NCBI RefSeq assembly: GCF_030848575.1
Contig: NZ_JAVDDX010000002.1
Location: 1,178,001 to 1,242,000 of the forward strand
Length of the DNA stretch: 64,000 nt
Source: Haloarcula sp. H-GB4
GTDB lineage: Archaea; Halobacteriota; Halobacteria; Halobacteriales; Haloarculaceae
Direction of reading: 5' to 3'
This document shows, piece by piece, positions 26,053 through 34,404 of the stretch. Within the stretch, counting starts at the first letter, position 1, and each line of letters begins with the position of its first letter. Under the pieces are notes generated by a model. That model was given only the letters and a program-made list of their open reading frames with translations. It ran no database searches and was not told the origin of the DNA. Position numbers and translations under genes: made by a program.

Positions 26053-26790
26053 GTGCGCGTCGAGAACAGTTTCATCGGTACCGACGGCGTCGGGGAAAAG
26101 ACCGAGCAGTCCATCTGGGAGCAGGGCGTCACCCACTGGGACGAATTCGAACCGTCCGTCGTCGGCGGCCAGCGCGGCGACCGGATCCAGCAGTTCATCG
26201 ACGAGGGGCGCGAGCGGGTGGCCGAGACCGACGTTACCTACTTCGACCATGCGTTTCCCAGCAGCGAGCGCTGGCGGCTGTACGAGACCTTCCGCGAGCG
26301 GGCCTGTTTCTTCGACATTGAGACGACCGGGCTCGACCAAGACCACAATCAGGTGACGACAGTGAGCCTCCATCAGGACGGGGAAACACAGACACTCATC
26401 GCCGGTGACGACCTGACTGCCGAGAACCTTCGGGCCGCGTTCGACGGTGCGGACTTGCTGGTGACGTTCAACGGCAAGCGCTTCGACGTGCCCTTCCTCG
26501 AAGCGAACTTCGACGTCGACCTCAACCGCCCGCATCTGGACCTGATGTACACCTGCAAGAAGATCGGACTCTCCGGCGGGCTCAAACAGGTCGAGCAGGA
26601 CATCGGTATCGAGCGGGACCGGCCAGACATCTCGGGCCAAGACGCGGTGCGACTCTGGCGGGAACACGAGCAGGGCAGAGATGGTGCACTCGAAACACTG
26701 GTATCATACAACCGTGAGGATACGGTGAACCTCAAGAAATTGGCAGAAACCGCCACCGAGAGGCTTGACGATCAGGTTTTTGTCGGCTGA
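26053..26790 (+). CDS. RNase-H-like (YprB-type) DEDD exonuclease domain protein
   Basis: 245 aa from GTG 26053. DEDD-type acidic motifs are evident: FFDIETTGLD (exo I, ~86-95), LLVTFNGKRFDVPFLE (exo II, ~135-150) and YNREDTVNLKKL (exo III, ~220-231). YprB-type RNase-H-like domains of this type are predicted to be 3'-5' exonucleases. The N-terminal ~80 residues are acidic, with a conserved helical segment (SIWEQGVTHWDEFE). A 54-aa zinc-ribbon gene precedes it. Confidence 0.85.
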   Translation: MRVENSFIGTDGVGEKTEQSIWEQGVTHWDEFEPSVVGGQRGDRIQQFIDEGRERVAETDVTYFDHAFPSSERWRLYETFRERACFFDIETTGLDQDHNQVTTVSLHQDGETQTLIAGDDLTAENLRAAFDGADLLVTFNGKRFDVPFLEANFDVDLNRPHLDLMYTCKKIGLSGGLKQVEQDIGIERDRPDISGQDAVRLWREHEQGRDGALETLVSYNREDTVNLKKLAETATERLDDQVFVG

Positions 26791-26813
26791 TGGCGAGAGC
26801 GTGAATCGTCACC

Positions 26814-26837
26814 ACACCCCCATTGTTTCAGGTGGAG
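26814..26837 (-). other. ORB-like origin recognition box
   Basis: On the minus strand the sequence reads CTCCACCTGAAAC-AAT-GGGGGTGT. It matches the general haloarchaeal ORB pattern, a TTCCANNNGAAAC-like core followed three bases later by a G-run (GGGGGTGT). It lies between the convergent ends of the nuclease and membrane-protein genes with no orc1/cdc6 gene near. A related copy without the G-run is at 48044-48057. The pattern is recalled, not searched. Confidence 0.5.
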
Positions 26838-26885
26838 CGGGGCGGCGGTTGACAGCCGTAGAGTGGTAGCGAGAGTATTGCCGCG

Positions 26886-27197
26886 CTATCGACTCCAGAA
26901 CGGCGTGTACCCGTGGCCGAGGACGATAGAAGCCACGTGCCAGGCAACGAGTTCGATGACCAGCGACGTATCCTGCCCCGTACCGATGCCGTAGAGCGAT
27001 GGGAGATACAGCAACGGCAGCAATACCGCACCCCAGAACGCAAACGGTCGGACACTGACGAGTGTCACGGTCCAGACCCCGCGGGCGGCGAACGCAAGTG
27101 CGTTGAGATATCGACTGGGGTCCGCCAGTCGAAATCTGTCGGTGTCGCCCTGGTGGGGTAGCGGAGGACTATCGCTGCTCGATGACCCCACCCTCAC
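26886..27197 (-). CDS. small integral membrane protein
   Basis: 103 aa with a hydrophilic N-terminus (~1-35, containing HQGDTDRFRLADPSRY) and about three hydrophobic segments (RGVWTVTLVSVRP; WGAVLLPLLYLPSLYGIGTG; LVIELVAWHVASIVLGHGY). The pattern is typical of short haloarchaeal membrane proteins of unknown function. Its 3' end faces the ORB-like sequence at 26814. Confidence 0.7.
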   Translation of the reverse strand: MRVGSSSSDSPPLPHQGDTDRFRLADPSRYLNALAFAARGVWTVTLVSVRPFAFWGAVLLPLLYLPSLYGIGTGQDTSLVIELVAWHVASIVLGHGYTPFWSR

Positions 27198-27336
27198 TCC
27201 CCCTGTCTGGCCTCGGTATCATTAATCAAACCAACAGTATACCGCACCTAATCGGTGGTCACTACACAGATAGACGACTGCGCCAGCGTGTCTATGTGTA
27301 TTCATGTCCACAGGTACTGTCATTTTGTGACAGGAA

Positions 27337-27504
27337 TTACACTGGATTCACGGCGTCCTCACAATCCGGGCACGCGGCGAGCATCCGCGGCCAGTCGCCG
27401 GCCCTGTCGTACGCAATGACGAGGTTCGCTGCGGGAATCGTCACGTCACAGGCTGGACACTTCCCGAGCGGTGGGTCGGCCGTTTCTGTGTCACTTTTCC
27501 ACAT
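27337..27504 (-). CDS. 55-aa zinc-binding protein
   Basis: 55 aa with a C-x2-C...C-x2-C ribbon: GKCPACDVTIP (~16-22) and AACPDCEDAVNPV (~46-52), separated by the conserved LVIAYDRAGDWPRM. It belongs to a widespread haloarchaeal small zinc-binding family of unknown function. It sits alone between a membrane protein and the rhomboid gene, both on the same strand. Confidence 0.75.
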   Translation of the reverse strand: MWKSDTETADPPLGKCPACDVTIPAANLVIAYDRAGDWPRMLAACPDCEDAVNPV

Positions 27505-27640
27505 ACATCGAGCTACGCACTCAATACATATTGTTACCAGGCTCCTACAGGGTGGAACCACGTCTTCACCGTCGTCCCGCAGCAGCGACGCAACCAGTCG
27601 TTCAATGTGGTGAATCGGCCGAAAACGGAAGCGGCCAGGT

Positions 27641-28273
27641 TCAGTAGTTCGGGGCCTCGGGAGTCTGTGGCGAGTCCGTCGGCCGCAGCAGGTGGACGCG
27701 CCCGGCGAGGAACCCAAGCAAGAGGCCGGTGAAGTGTGCGATGAGCGCGACGCCGGGGTTCGCGGTGGCGAGCGTGATCGCCGCGGCGACAACGCCAGCC
27801 AGTGCCAACTGAACACGCGGTGCGAGTTCGAACCCGCCGATGACAGTGTCCGTCAAACGGTTTGCGGCGAGCAGATATCCAAAGAGCGCAAACACCGCGC
27901 CGCTGGCCCCGAGGACGGAGACGTGGCTGACCATCCCGGGAACATGCGGGCCGACAAGGCTGGTAATCGAAACCTGCGAGACGCCGGCGAGCGCGCCGGT
28001 CGAGACGAAGAAGGTGTGGAATCGGAGCGGCGACGTCCGGCGTTCGAGGACGACGCCGGCGAGCGCCAATCCGACAGCGTTTGCGAGGAGATGCGACAGG
28101 CCAGCATGTGCGTACACGCTGGTGATAAGCGTCCAAGGGCGACTGAACAGCGGCGGGGAGAGGGCGAACAGGCTCCGCGGGGCGGTCACGACGCCGGCGG
28201 CCTGCTGTGCGAGGAACACAGCAACGATGACGGCCAGCGTGACCACGGTCGGGCTTTGTCGCAGCGGCTTCAT
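27641..28273 (-). CDS. rhomboid-family intramembrane serine protease
   Basis: 210 aa from ATG 28273 (frame is open further, to 28345, but without membrane homology). Six helices are expected. The active-site Ser is in LGASGAVFALFG and the His in LIAHFTGLLLGFLAG; the HAGLSHLLANAVGL loop carries the His-x3-Asn oxyanion motif. It cleaves transmembrane substrates in the lipid bilayer; the substrate is unknown. The last ~15 residues are hydrophilic, ending in PNY. Confidence 0.88.
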   Translation of the reverse strand: MKPLRQSPTVVTLAVIVAVFLAQQAAGVVTAPRSLFALSPPLFSRPWTLITSVYAHAGLSHLLANAVGLALAGVVLERRTSPLRFHTFFVSTGALAGVSQVSITSLVGPHVPGMVSHVSVLGASGAVFALFGYLLAANRLTDTVIGGFELAPRVQLALAGVVAAAITLATANPGVALIAHFTGLLLGFLAGRVHLLRPTDSPQTPEAPNY

Positions 28274-28363
28274 CGTGCCGATATTGTCGCTCTCGACACA
28301 AGAAACGCTCGGACAGCCCTCCGTTTCAGAACGCATACGTGGCATCGTCGCGTTATGTCGTGT

Positions 28364-28654
28364 ATGTCCGAACTGACCAACGCCCTCACTGCGGCGTTCG
28401 CAGACGAGACCGACGACAAAATCGCACAGACGGCCGCCGAGAACATCGCCGACTTCGCCGAGGAGTACGACGAGGACCTGACGAGCGACCGCGTCACCGG
28501 CCTGCTCGCGGACGCGCCTTACGACGGGTTCGACCGCCAGTTCAACTGGGTCATCGGCGAACTCGCCGCCGAGAATGAGGACTGCACCGACTCCCGAGCG
28601 TTCCGTATCGATGGGTTCGGCGAACTTGCCGCCGACCCGGATGTCGGGACCTGA
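28364..28654 (+). CDS. conserved acidic haloarchaeal protein, unknown function
   Basis: 96 aa from ATG 28364 (ATG 28355 is three codons upstream). Very acidic and helical, with repeated ADFAEEYDEDL-like blocks; no motif points to a function. The next gene starts 8 nt after its stop on the same strand, so the two may be cotranscribed. It lies head-to-head with rhomboid. Confidence 0.6.
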   Translation: MSELTNALTAAFADETDDKIAQTAAENIADFAEEYDEDLTSDRVTGLLADAPYDGFDRQFNWVIGELAAENEDCTDSRAFRIDGFGELAADPDVGT

Positions 28655-28662
28655 GGGGGCGC

Positions 28663-29112
28663 ATGCCTGGCGGAACCTACACGCTGGTTCTCGAACGGGG
28701 CACCAGCGGGCCGATTGCAGTCGGGGCGCTTGGTGAAATCACGTTCCCGGCAGGCTGGTACGCCTACACCGGGAGCGCGCTGGGTAGCGGCGGCTTCGGC
28801 CGCATCGACCGCCACCGCGCAGTCGCTGCCGGCGACAACGACACCCGGCACTGGCACATCGACTACCTGCTCGGTGACGTGGCGACGACCGTCGACCGGG
28901 TCGTCACAACCGAGGCCGATATCGAATGCGCCGTCGCCAAGCAGATCGACGGGCCGACAGCGGCGGGGTTCGAGGGTATCGACGCCTTCGGCTGTTCTGA
29001 TTGTGACTGTCGTTCGCACCTGATACACCACGAGCAGCGGGAGAAACTGGTCGATGCGGTGACTGATGCCCACGAGGCCGCCCAAGAGGGGGCAGCAGCC
29101 GCGACCGAGTAG
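28663..29112 (+). CDS. DUF123 GIY-YIG-like nuclease-family protein
   Basis: 149 aa of the DUF123 family, related to the GIY-YIG nuclease fold. Conserved blocks are GTYTLVLE, GWYAYTGSALG (the YIG-like strand), GRIDRHR and HWHIDYLL. A Cys-rich patch FGCSDCDCRSHLIHH (~110-124) could bind metal. Family members occur alone or fused to endonuclease III. It ends exactly where the convergent leuS stop begins, with no gap. Confidence 0.85.
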   Translation: MPGGTYTLVLERGTSGPIAVGALGEITFPAGWYAYTGSALGSGGFGRIDRHRAVAAGDNDTRHWHIDYLLGDVATTVDRVVTTEADIECAVAKQIDGPTAAGFEGIDAFGCSDCDCRSHLIHHEQREKLVDAVTDAHEAAQEGAAAATE

Positions 29113-31791
29113 TCAGGAGATGTGAATCGCGGGCTTGTTCGGTCGCGCTTTGGCTGCGAGGTCGTCGTCGGGCGTGGCCCGCCGGACAACGACGTCACAG
29201 GCGAACTCGTCTTCGAACAGCCACGCGGCCTGCTGGAGCGTGTCGAGTTCGCGCTCGCCGTCGATAATTGGTTCGAGTCCCGCCCCGCGGTCGGCCAACC
29301 GGTCGGCGAAATCGGCGGCTGTGTCGCCGTGCTGTTTGATCGCTTCGTCAGCCATGATTTCACCGACGATGGCGTCGTCGGGGTCGGACTCGCGGGCGAT
29401 CTCGTAGGCCCGGTACTTCCAGTCGGCGGCGACGACGAGTTCGATCTCGTTCGGTTCGTCGATGTCGACGACCTCCGTGATCTCGCGCACGTCGTCGATC
29501 GTTCGCCGAACGACCTGCCGCTCGATGCGGTAGTCGTCCACGTCCCGGAGCGGTTCCGGCCACCGACTCTCGGCGACGAGACCGTCCTCGTCGAGCAGTT
29601 GCCACATCTCCTCGGCGAGAAACGGCGCGATAGGCGCGACTAAGCCGGCGAGCACCCGCAGGCCCCGGCTGTAGGCGAACTGGTACGGGCGGTCGTAGCC
29701 CGCGTAGCGCCCAAGTAGCCGGGCAAAGCGCTGTATCTCGCCGATGACGCGATGGAAGCGAAAGCGGTCGTACTCCTCGGTGACCGCTACGATGGTCCGG
29801 TCAATTTCCCGCTCCAGATACGCGTCGTGGTCGGTGCTCTCAGTCCTGGTCTCCGTTCGGTCAGTGTATTCCGTGACAAGGCGATACAGCGTCTGCTGGA
29901 AGTCGTAGGCCGTCGAGACGTCCTTCACGGTCCACTCGAAGTCCTGCGAGGGATGGGCCGCCGAGAGGACGAACAGCCGCGTCGTCTCGGCCCCGTACTC
30001 GTGGGGCGCGATGTCGTTGCCCTTCGATTTGGACATCTTCTCGCCGCTGTGGAGCACCGTCCCCTGATTGATGAGCCGCTCGACCGGCTCCTCGCGGTCG
30101 AGCAGACCGATATCCGACAGGGCGCGGGTGAAGAAGCGGATATAAAGGAGGTGGAGGACAGCGTGTTCCTCGCCGCCGACGTACACGTCGACCGGGAGCC
30201 ACTCGTCGGCAGTTTCCTGGTCGAAGGGAGCATCTTCGAAGTGTGGAGACAGGTATCTGAGAAAGTACCACGAGGAGTCGACGAAGGTATCCATCGTGTC
30301 CGTCTCCCGCACCGCGTCGGCCCCGCAGTCAGGGCAGGTCGTCTGCTTCCACTCGTCGGCCGCGTCGAGCGGGTTCCCCGTCGTCTGGACGTAATCGGGC
30401 AGTTCCACCGGGAGGTCTTCTTCCGGAACCGGGACGTGGCCGCAGTCGTCGCAGTGGACGATGGGAATCGGCGTCCCCCAGTAGCGCTGGCGGGAGATGA
30501 GCCAGTCCCGCAGGCGATAGGTCACCGCGGACTCGGTGGCCTCGTCCTCGCGTAGGCGCTCGCGGGCGGCGGAACTGGCGAGGCCGTCGTACTCGCCGCT
30601 GTTCGTGAGCATCCCGTCACCGGTGTAGGGCGCGTGTGGCAGATCCGTCCCGCTGCCGTCGACCGGTTCGACGGCCTGCTTGACGGGCAGGTCGTGTTCG
30701 TCGGCGAAGGCGTGGTCCTGCTCGTTGTGGGCCGGCACGCCCATGACCGCGCCCGTGCCCACATCGTCAAGGACGTAGGCCGCGACGTACACCGGCAGTT
30801 CCTCGCCGGTGTAGGGGTGGGTTGCAGTGAGGTCCGTCTCGACACCGCTCATCCCGGCGTCGTCCGTGCTCGCCACCGAATCCACGTACTCGGCGACATC
30901 GTCGTCTTCGTCTGCCAGCGCACGTGCGAGGTCGTGGCCCGGCGACAGCGCCAGATACGTCGCGCCGTACACCGTGTCGAGTCGCGTCGTGAACGCCTCA
31001 ACGGTGTCGTGGTCGTCGTGGCTGACTGAGAAAGCGACGCGCGCGCCCTCTTGTCGACCAATCCAGTTACGCTGACTGTCCCGAACGCCGTCGGGCCACC
31101 CCTCGAGGTCGTCCAGCCCGTGATACAGCTCCTCGGCGTAGTCGGTGATGGCGAAAAACCACTGGTCGAGGTCGCGCTGCTCGACAGCTGTTCCACAGCG
31201 CCAGCAGACGCCGCCGCCCTGGGTGTGGCTGTGGCCGGTGCTGGCGGTCGTCCCGCCTTCGTCGGCTTCCGGCGGCGTTTCGACCTGCGCGTCAGCAAGC
31301 ACTGTCTCACAGTCCGGACACCAGTTCACCGTCGCCGCGCCGTAGTCGACCAGCCCCTCGTCGTAGAACTGGGTGAACAGCCACTGGTTCCACTGGTAGT
31401 ATTCTGGGTCACAGGTAGTGATTTCCCGGGACCAGTCGTAGCCAAAGCCCATCTCCTGGAGATCATCTTCCATCTGGTCGATACACGTCCGGGTCCAGGA
31501 TTCTGGGTCAGTGTCCCGTTTGTAGGCCGCGTTCTCCGCCGGCAGGCCGAACGCGTCCCACCCCATCGGGTGAAGGACATCGTCGCCGGCCATCCGCCGG
31601 TACCGAGCATACGCGTCCGTAATGGCGTAATTTCTGATGTGCCCCATATGCAACGAGCCGGAGGTGTAGGGAAACATTCCCAGCACGTACGTCGGATCCG
31701 CAGCGTCGGTCGGGCACTCGAAAACGTCCTCCCGCTCCCAGGCCTGCTGCCAGTACTCCTGAACCCGAGCGTGGTCATATCGGCGCGACAT
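29113..31791 (-). CDS. leuS: leucine--tRNA ligase
   Basis: 892-aa class I synthetase charging tRNA-Leu. HIGH motif GSLHMGHIRNY (~45-55), KMSKSKGND near residue 595, CP1 editing region TYLALSPGHDLA and zinc Cys pairs (WCPDCET, CWRCGTA). Its order and motifs look like the bacterial-type enzyme, as known for Halobacteria, rather than the archaeal type. The gene is followed upstream by a large nested inverted repeat at 31875. It could be a transferred gene acquired by the haloarchaeal ancestor. Confidence 0.95.
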   Translation of the reverse strand: MSRRYDHARVQEYWQQAWEREDVFECPTDAADPTYVLGMFPYTSGSLHMGHIRNYAITDAYARYRRMAGDDVLHPMGWDAFGLPAENAAYKRDTDPESWTRTCIDQMEDDLQEMGFGYDWSREITTCDPEYYQWNQWLFTQFYDEGLVDYGAATVNWCPDCETVLADAQVETPPEADEGGTTASTGHSHTQGGGVCWRCGTAVEQRDLDQWFFAITDYAEELYHGLDDLEGWPDGVRDSQRNWIGRQEGARVAFSVSHDDHDTVEAFTTRLDTVYGATYLALSPGHDLARALADEDDDVAEYVDSVASTDDAGMSGVETDLTATHPYTGEELPVYVAAYVLDDVGTGAVMGVPAHNEQDHAFADEHDLPVKQAVEPVDGSGTDLPHAPYTGDGMLTNSGEYDGLASSAARERLREDEATESAVTYRLRDWLISRQRYWGTPIPIVHCDDCGHVPVPEEDLPVELPDYVQTTGNPLDAADEWKQTTCPDCGADAVRETDTMDTFVDSSWYFLRYLSPHFEDAPFDQETADEWLPVDVYVGGEEHAVLHLLYIRFFTRALSDIGLLDREEPVERLINQGTVLHSGEKMSKSKGNDIAPHEYGAETTRLFVLSAAHPSQDFEWTVKDVSTAYDFQQTLYRLVTEYTDRTETRTESTDHDAYLEREIDRTIVAVTEEYDRFRFHRVIGEIQRFARLLGRYAGYDRPYQFAYSRGLRVLAGLVAPIAPFLAEEMWQLLDEDGLVAESRWPEPLRDVDDYRIERQVVRRTIDDVREITEVVDIDEPNEIELVVAADWKYRAYEIARESDPDDAIVGEIMADEAIKQHGDTAADFADRLADRGAGLEPIIDGERELDTLQQAAWLFEDEFACDVVVRRATPDDDLAAKARPNKPAIHIS

Positions 31792-31874
31792 TTACTATCT
31801 CGTCCTGTGCTTGCCGCGCACATCAGTGTTCGGCTAGGGAAGGCGGCTGGTCCCGATTGGACTGCTCCTGTGTA

Positions 31875-32009
31875 CAGCCAGAAAGCCCCTGCTGTCTCGG
31901 CTCCCGCGCCTCGCTGTCGTTCGAGAGAGCGAAGCTCTCTCGTGATGACGAAAGACGCTTTGCGTCTTTCGAACCGCCCCCGAGTTCAGCAACCGGGGCT
32001 TTCTGGCTG
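31875..32009. repeat. nested inverted-repeat element (135 bp)
   Basis: Outer arms CAGCCAGAAAGCCCC (31875-31889) and GGGGCTTTCTGGCTG (31995-32009) are perfectly complementary over 15 bp. Inside are two perfect hairpins: CGAGAGAGC-GAA-GCTCTCTCG (31922-31942) and CGAAAGACGC-TTT-GCGTCTTTCG (31949-31971). The whole folds as a multi-branched stem. It lies between leuS and the ABC operon, has no ORF, and resembles a miniature palindromic repeat element. Other copies in the genome are expected but not tested. Confidence 0.75.
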
Positions 32010-32066
32010 TTCAAATTTGATCCACTACTGCGGGCAGAAACAAGCCCAGAAAAGATTGTTCCTAGT

Positions 32067-33131
32067 TCATTCCTCGCCAGACTCGTAGTGGTCACCGGCG
32101 GCTTCGGGCAGCCGCGTCTTGCCCACCAGAGCGAGCACGACGATGACGGCGACGAACGGAATGGTCTGGACCAGCGAATCGGGGACAGCGATGACATCGG
32201 CCGTCTGAAGACGCAACTGGACGGCATCAAGGCCGGCAAACAGCGTGGTCGACAGCAATGCGCCGACCGGGTTGTAGTTGCCGAACAGATATGCGACGAT
32301 GGCGATGAACCCCTTGCCGTTGACCATCGTCGGGCCGTTGCCGGTGAACTGGCCAATGTTGATCGCCAGCGCGGCCCCGCCCATCCCCGAGAGGACGCCG
32401 GAGAGGAGCACGGCGGCGTATCGGACGCGAGACACGTCGACACCGGCGGTGTCGAGCGCTTTCGGGTTCTCGCCGGCGGCCCGGACCCAGCGGCCGAACG
32501 TGGTTCGGTTCAGGACGTACCACGACGCCGCCACGGCGAGGAACATAATGTAGACGGCGGGCGAGGCGTCGAACAGTGCGCCGAAGAACGGAATCTCGGC
32601 CAGCGTCGGGACCGTGATCGTGTCGAAAGTACCGACGCTACTGGTGTTTGGCCCACCGTAGAACACCTGCGAGGCGAACGGCGCGAGTCCGAGTGCAATG
32701 AGCCAGACGGCCAGCCCGGCGATAATCTGATCAGCGCGGAACTCGATGCAGACGACGGCGAATACGCCCGCGAGGAGCGTCGACGCGACGATGCCGACGA
32801 GGAACCCGAGCCACAGCGAACCGGTGGCGTCGGCTCCGAAGATGGCTGCGAAGGCTGAGATGATGAGCAGCCCCTCGAGCCCGATGTTGATGATACCGCT
32901 CTTCTCGGCGAAGATGCCACCCAGCGCGGCCAGCACGATCGGAACCGAGAGCCGCAGTGTCGAGGACAGCGTCGATTTCGAGGCCAGCACCCAGAATATC
33001 TGCCCGGGCGTCGACGCCGGCGCAAAGAGTCCGAATCCGGCAAGCACAGCCAGTGTGAGGAACGCTGCGGCGGCGATGAGGACCCGACTTGAAGCCGAGC
33101 GAAGTCGATCGATAGCGCTGTCGTTAGTCAT
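32067..33131 (-). CDS. ABC transporter permease, BMP/nucleoside type (second)
   Basis: 354 aa, ~8-9 hydrophobic helices, of the branched-chain/BmpC (RbsC-like) permease family. Conserved GIFAEKSGIINIGLEGLLI is the family signature. ATG 33131 is preferred over the first ATG (33176), giving an 8-nt overlap with the upstream permease. It works with the neighbouring permease, the double ATPase and the BMP lipoprotein to import a nucleoside-like solute. Confidence 0.92.
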   Translation of the reverse strand: MTNDSAIDRLRSASSRVLIAAAAFLTLAVLAGFGLFAPASTPGQIFWVLASKSTLSSTLRLSVPIVLAALGGIFAEKSGIINIGLEGLLIISAFAAIFGADATGSLWLGFLVGIVASTLLAGVFAVVCIEFRADQIIAGLAVWLIALGLAPFASQVFYGGPNTSSVGTFDTITVPTLAEIPFFGALFDASPAVYIMFLAVAASWYVLNRTTFGRWVRAAGENPKALDTAGVDVSRVRYAAVLLSGVLSGMGGAALAINIGQFTGNGPTMVNGKGFIAIVAYLFGNYNPVGALLSTTLFAGLDAVQLRLQTADVIAVPDSLVQTIPFVAVIVVLALVGKTRLPEAAGDHYESGEE

Positions 33132-34404
33132 CAGCACCACCTCCCGCGGTCGCGGCGGCCGGACTGTCTGGCTCACGCGTCGCGAGCCGCCGGCCGATGA
33201 TACGGAAGAATTCCGGCATCGCGACGAACAGGATTATCAGTCCACGGAGGACGCCGACGAGCTGTGGCGGCACATTGGTCGCAAACGCCACCACGTTCGA
33301 GCCGGACTTGAGGACGCCAAAGAGCAGCGCGGCGAAGACGGCCCCGATCGGATTGTTGCCGGCAAGGATAGAGACGGTGATCCCGTCGAAGCCGTAGCTC
33401 GGAATGCCAGTCTGGAACTTTCCGAGGGTCATCATCACGAATACGGCCCCGCCGATGCCGCCCAGTGCGCCCGACAGCGTGAGCGAGGTCAGGATAGTCC
33501 GGGCGGAGTCGACGCCGCCGTACTCCGCGGCCGCGGGCTGGATACCGGCGGTCCGCAGGTCGTAGCCGAAGGCCGTGTGTTCGAGCAGGTAGTAGACGCC
33601 GCCGACGAATGCGAGTGCTATCAGGAGTGCGAGCAACGAGAAGTCCGTCCGCGGGTCGAACAGGATCGATGGGAACTGTCCCTCGACGGGCAGGGTCGGG
33701 GTCTGTGTCGCCTGGCTCGTCGGGTCGGCGAAGTGGTTTCGGACGAGATACAGCGTTACCCGAACAGCGACGAAATTGAGCATGATAGTTGTAATGACCT
33801 CGTTCGCGTCGGCGTAGGCTTTCAGAGCGCCGGGTATCGCACCGTAGAGGCCGCCGCCGATTGCGCCAGCAAGCAGCCCGAGCGGAATAAACAGGATGAG
33901 CGCGATCGTCCCAGAGACCAGCGAGCCGGCCCACAGCACTGTCAGTGCGGCTGCCAGTGCGCCGATGATAAGCTGGCCCTGCGTCCCGATGTTGAAGATG
34001 CCCGCACGGAACGCTAAGGCTACCGAAAGGCCGGTAAACACCAGTATCGTCGTCTCGCGTAGCGTCGCCGCGAACTGCGCGTTCAGCGGCGACCAGCTGC
34101 CGGCAAAGGGATCGCCCAGTGCGCCGAGGAACAGCCGGTTGAACACGTAGAACGGGTCGTAACACAGCGTCGTGGAACCGAAGGTGAGCACCGGCGACCG
34201 ACACGTCGCCATCAGCCCCGCGGCAGTGACGATAACCGTCCCGACAACGAGAGAGAGCAACAGCGCCGAGACAGCGATGAGAATCCGCTCGCCGACTGAG
34301 GTCTGGCCCAGCCTGATGAGGCGCTGTCGGTACTGTGACCACCGGTCGTTTGAGTCCGATGTCGGCGGGTCGTCGCCGTTCCGCGACGGGCCGCTATCGC
34401 TCAT
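33124..34404 (-). CDS. ABC transporter permease, BMP/nucleoside type (first)
   Basis: 426 aa. Hydrophilic N-terminus (~1-40), ~9 helices and the same family signature, FRAGIFNIGTQGQLIIGA. A ~45-residue external loop holds a Cys pair (ATCRSPVLTFGSTTLCYD). It is translationally coupled both ways: the upstream ATPase gene stops at 34401 (4-nt overlap), and the downstream permease starts inside its 3' end. Role as for the other permease. Confidence 0.92.
   Translation of the reverse strand: MSDSGPSRNGDDPPTSDSNDRWSQYRQRLIRLGQTSVGERILIAVSALLLSLVVGTVIVTAAGLMATCRSPVLTFGSTTLCYDPFYVFNRLFLGALGDPFAGSWSPLNAQFAATLRETTILVFTGLSVALAFRAGIFNIGTQGQLIIGALAAALTVLWAGSLVSGTIALILFIPLGLLAGAIGGGLYGAIPGALKAYADANEVITTIMLNFVAVRVTLYLVRNHFADPTSQATQTPTLPVEGQFPSILFDPRTDFSLLALLIALAFVGGVYYLLEHTAFGYDLRTAGIQPAAAEYGGVDSARTILTSLTLSGALGGIGGAVFVMMTLGKFQTGIPSYGFDGITVSILAGNNPIGAVFAALLFGVLKSGSNVVAFATNVPPQLVGVLRGLIILFVAMPEFFRIIGRRLATREPDSPAAATAGGGADD

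Noticed and set aside
31823-32443. 206-codon minus-strand frame overlapping the nested inverted repeat
   Set aside because: Ser/Arg-rich shadow that runs through the palindromic element and the permease 3' end.
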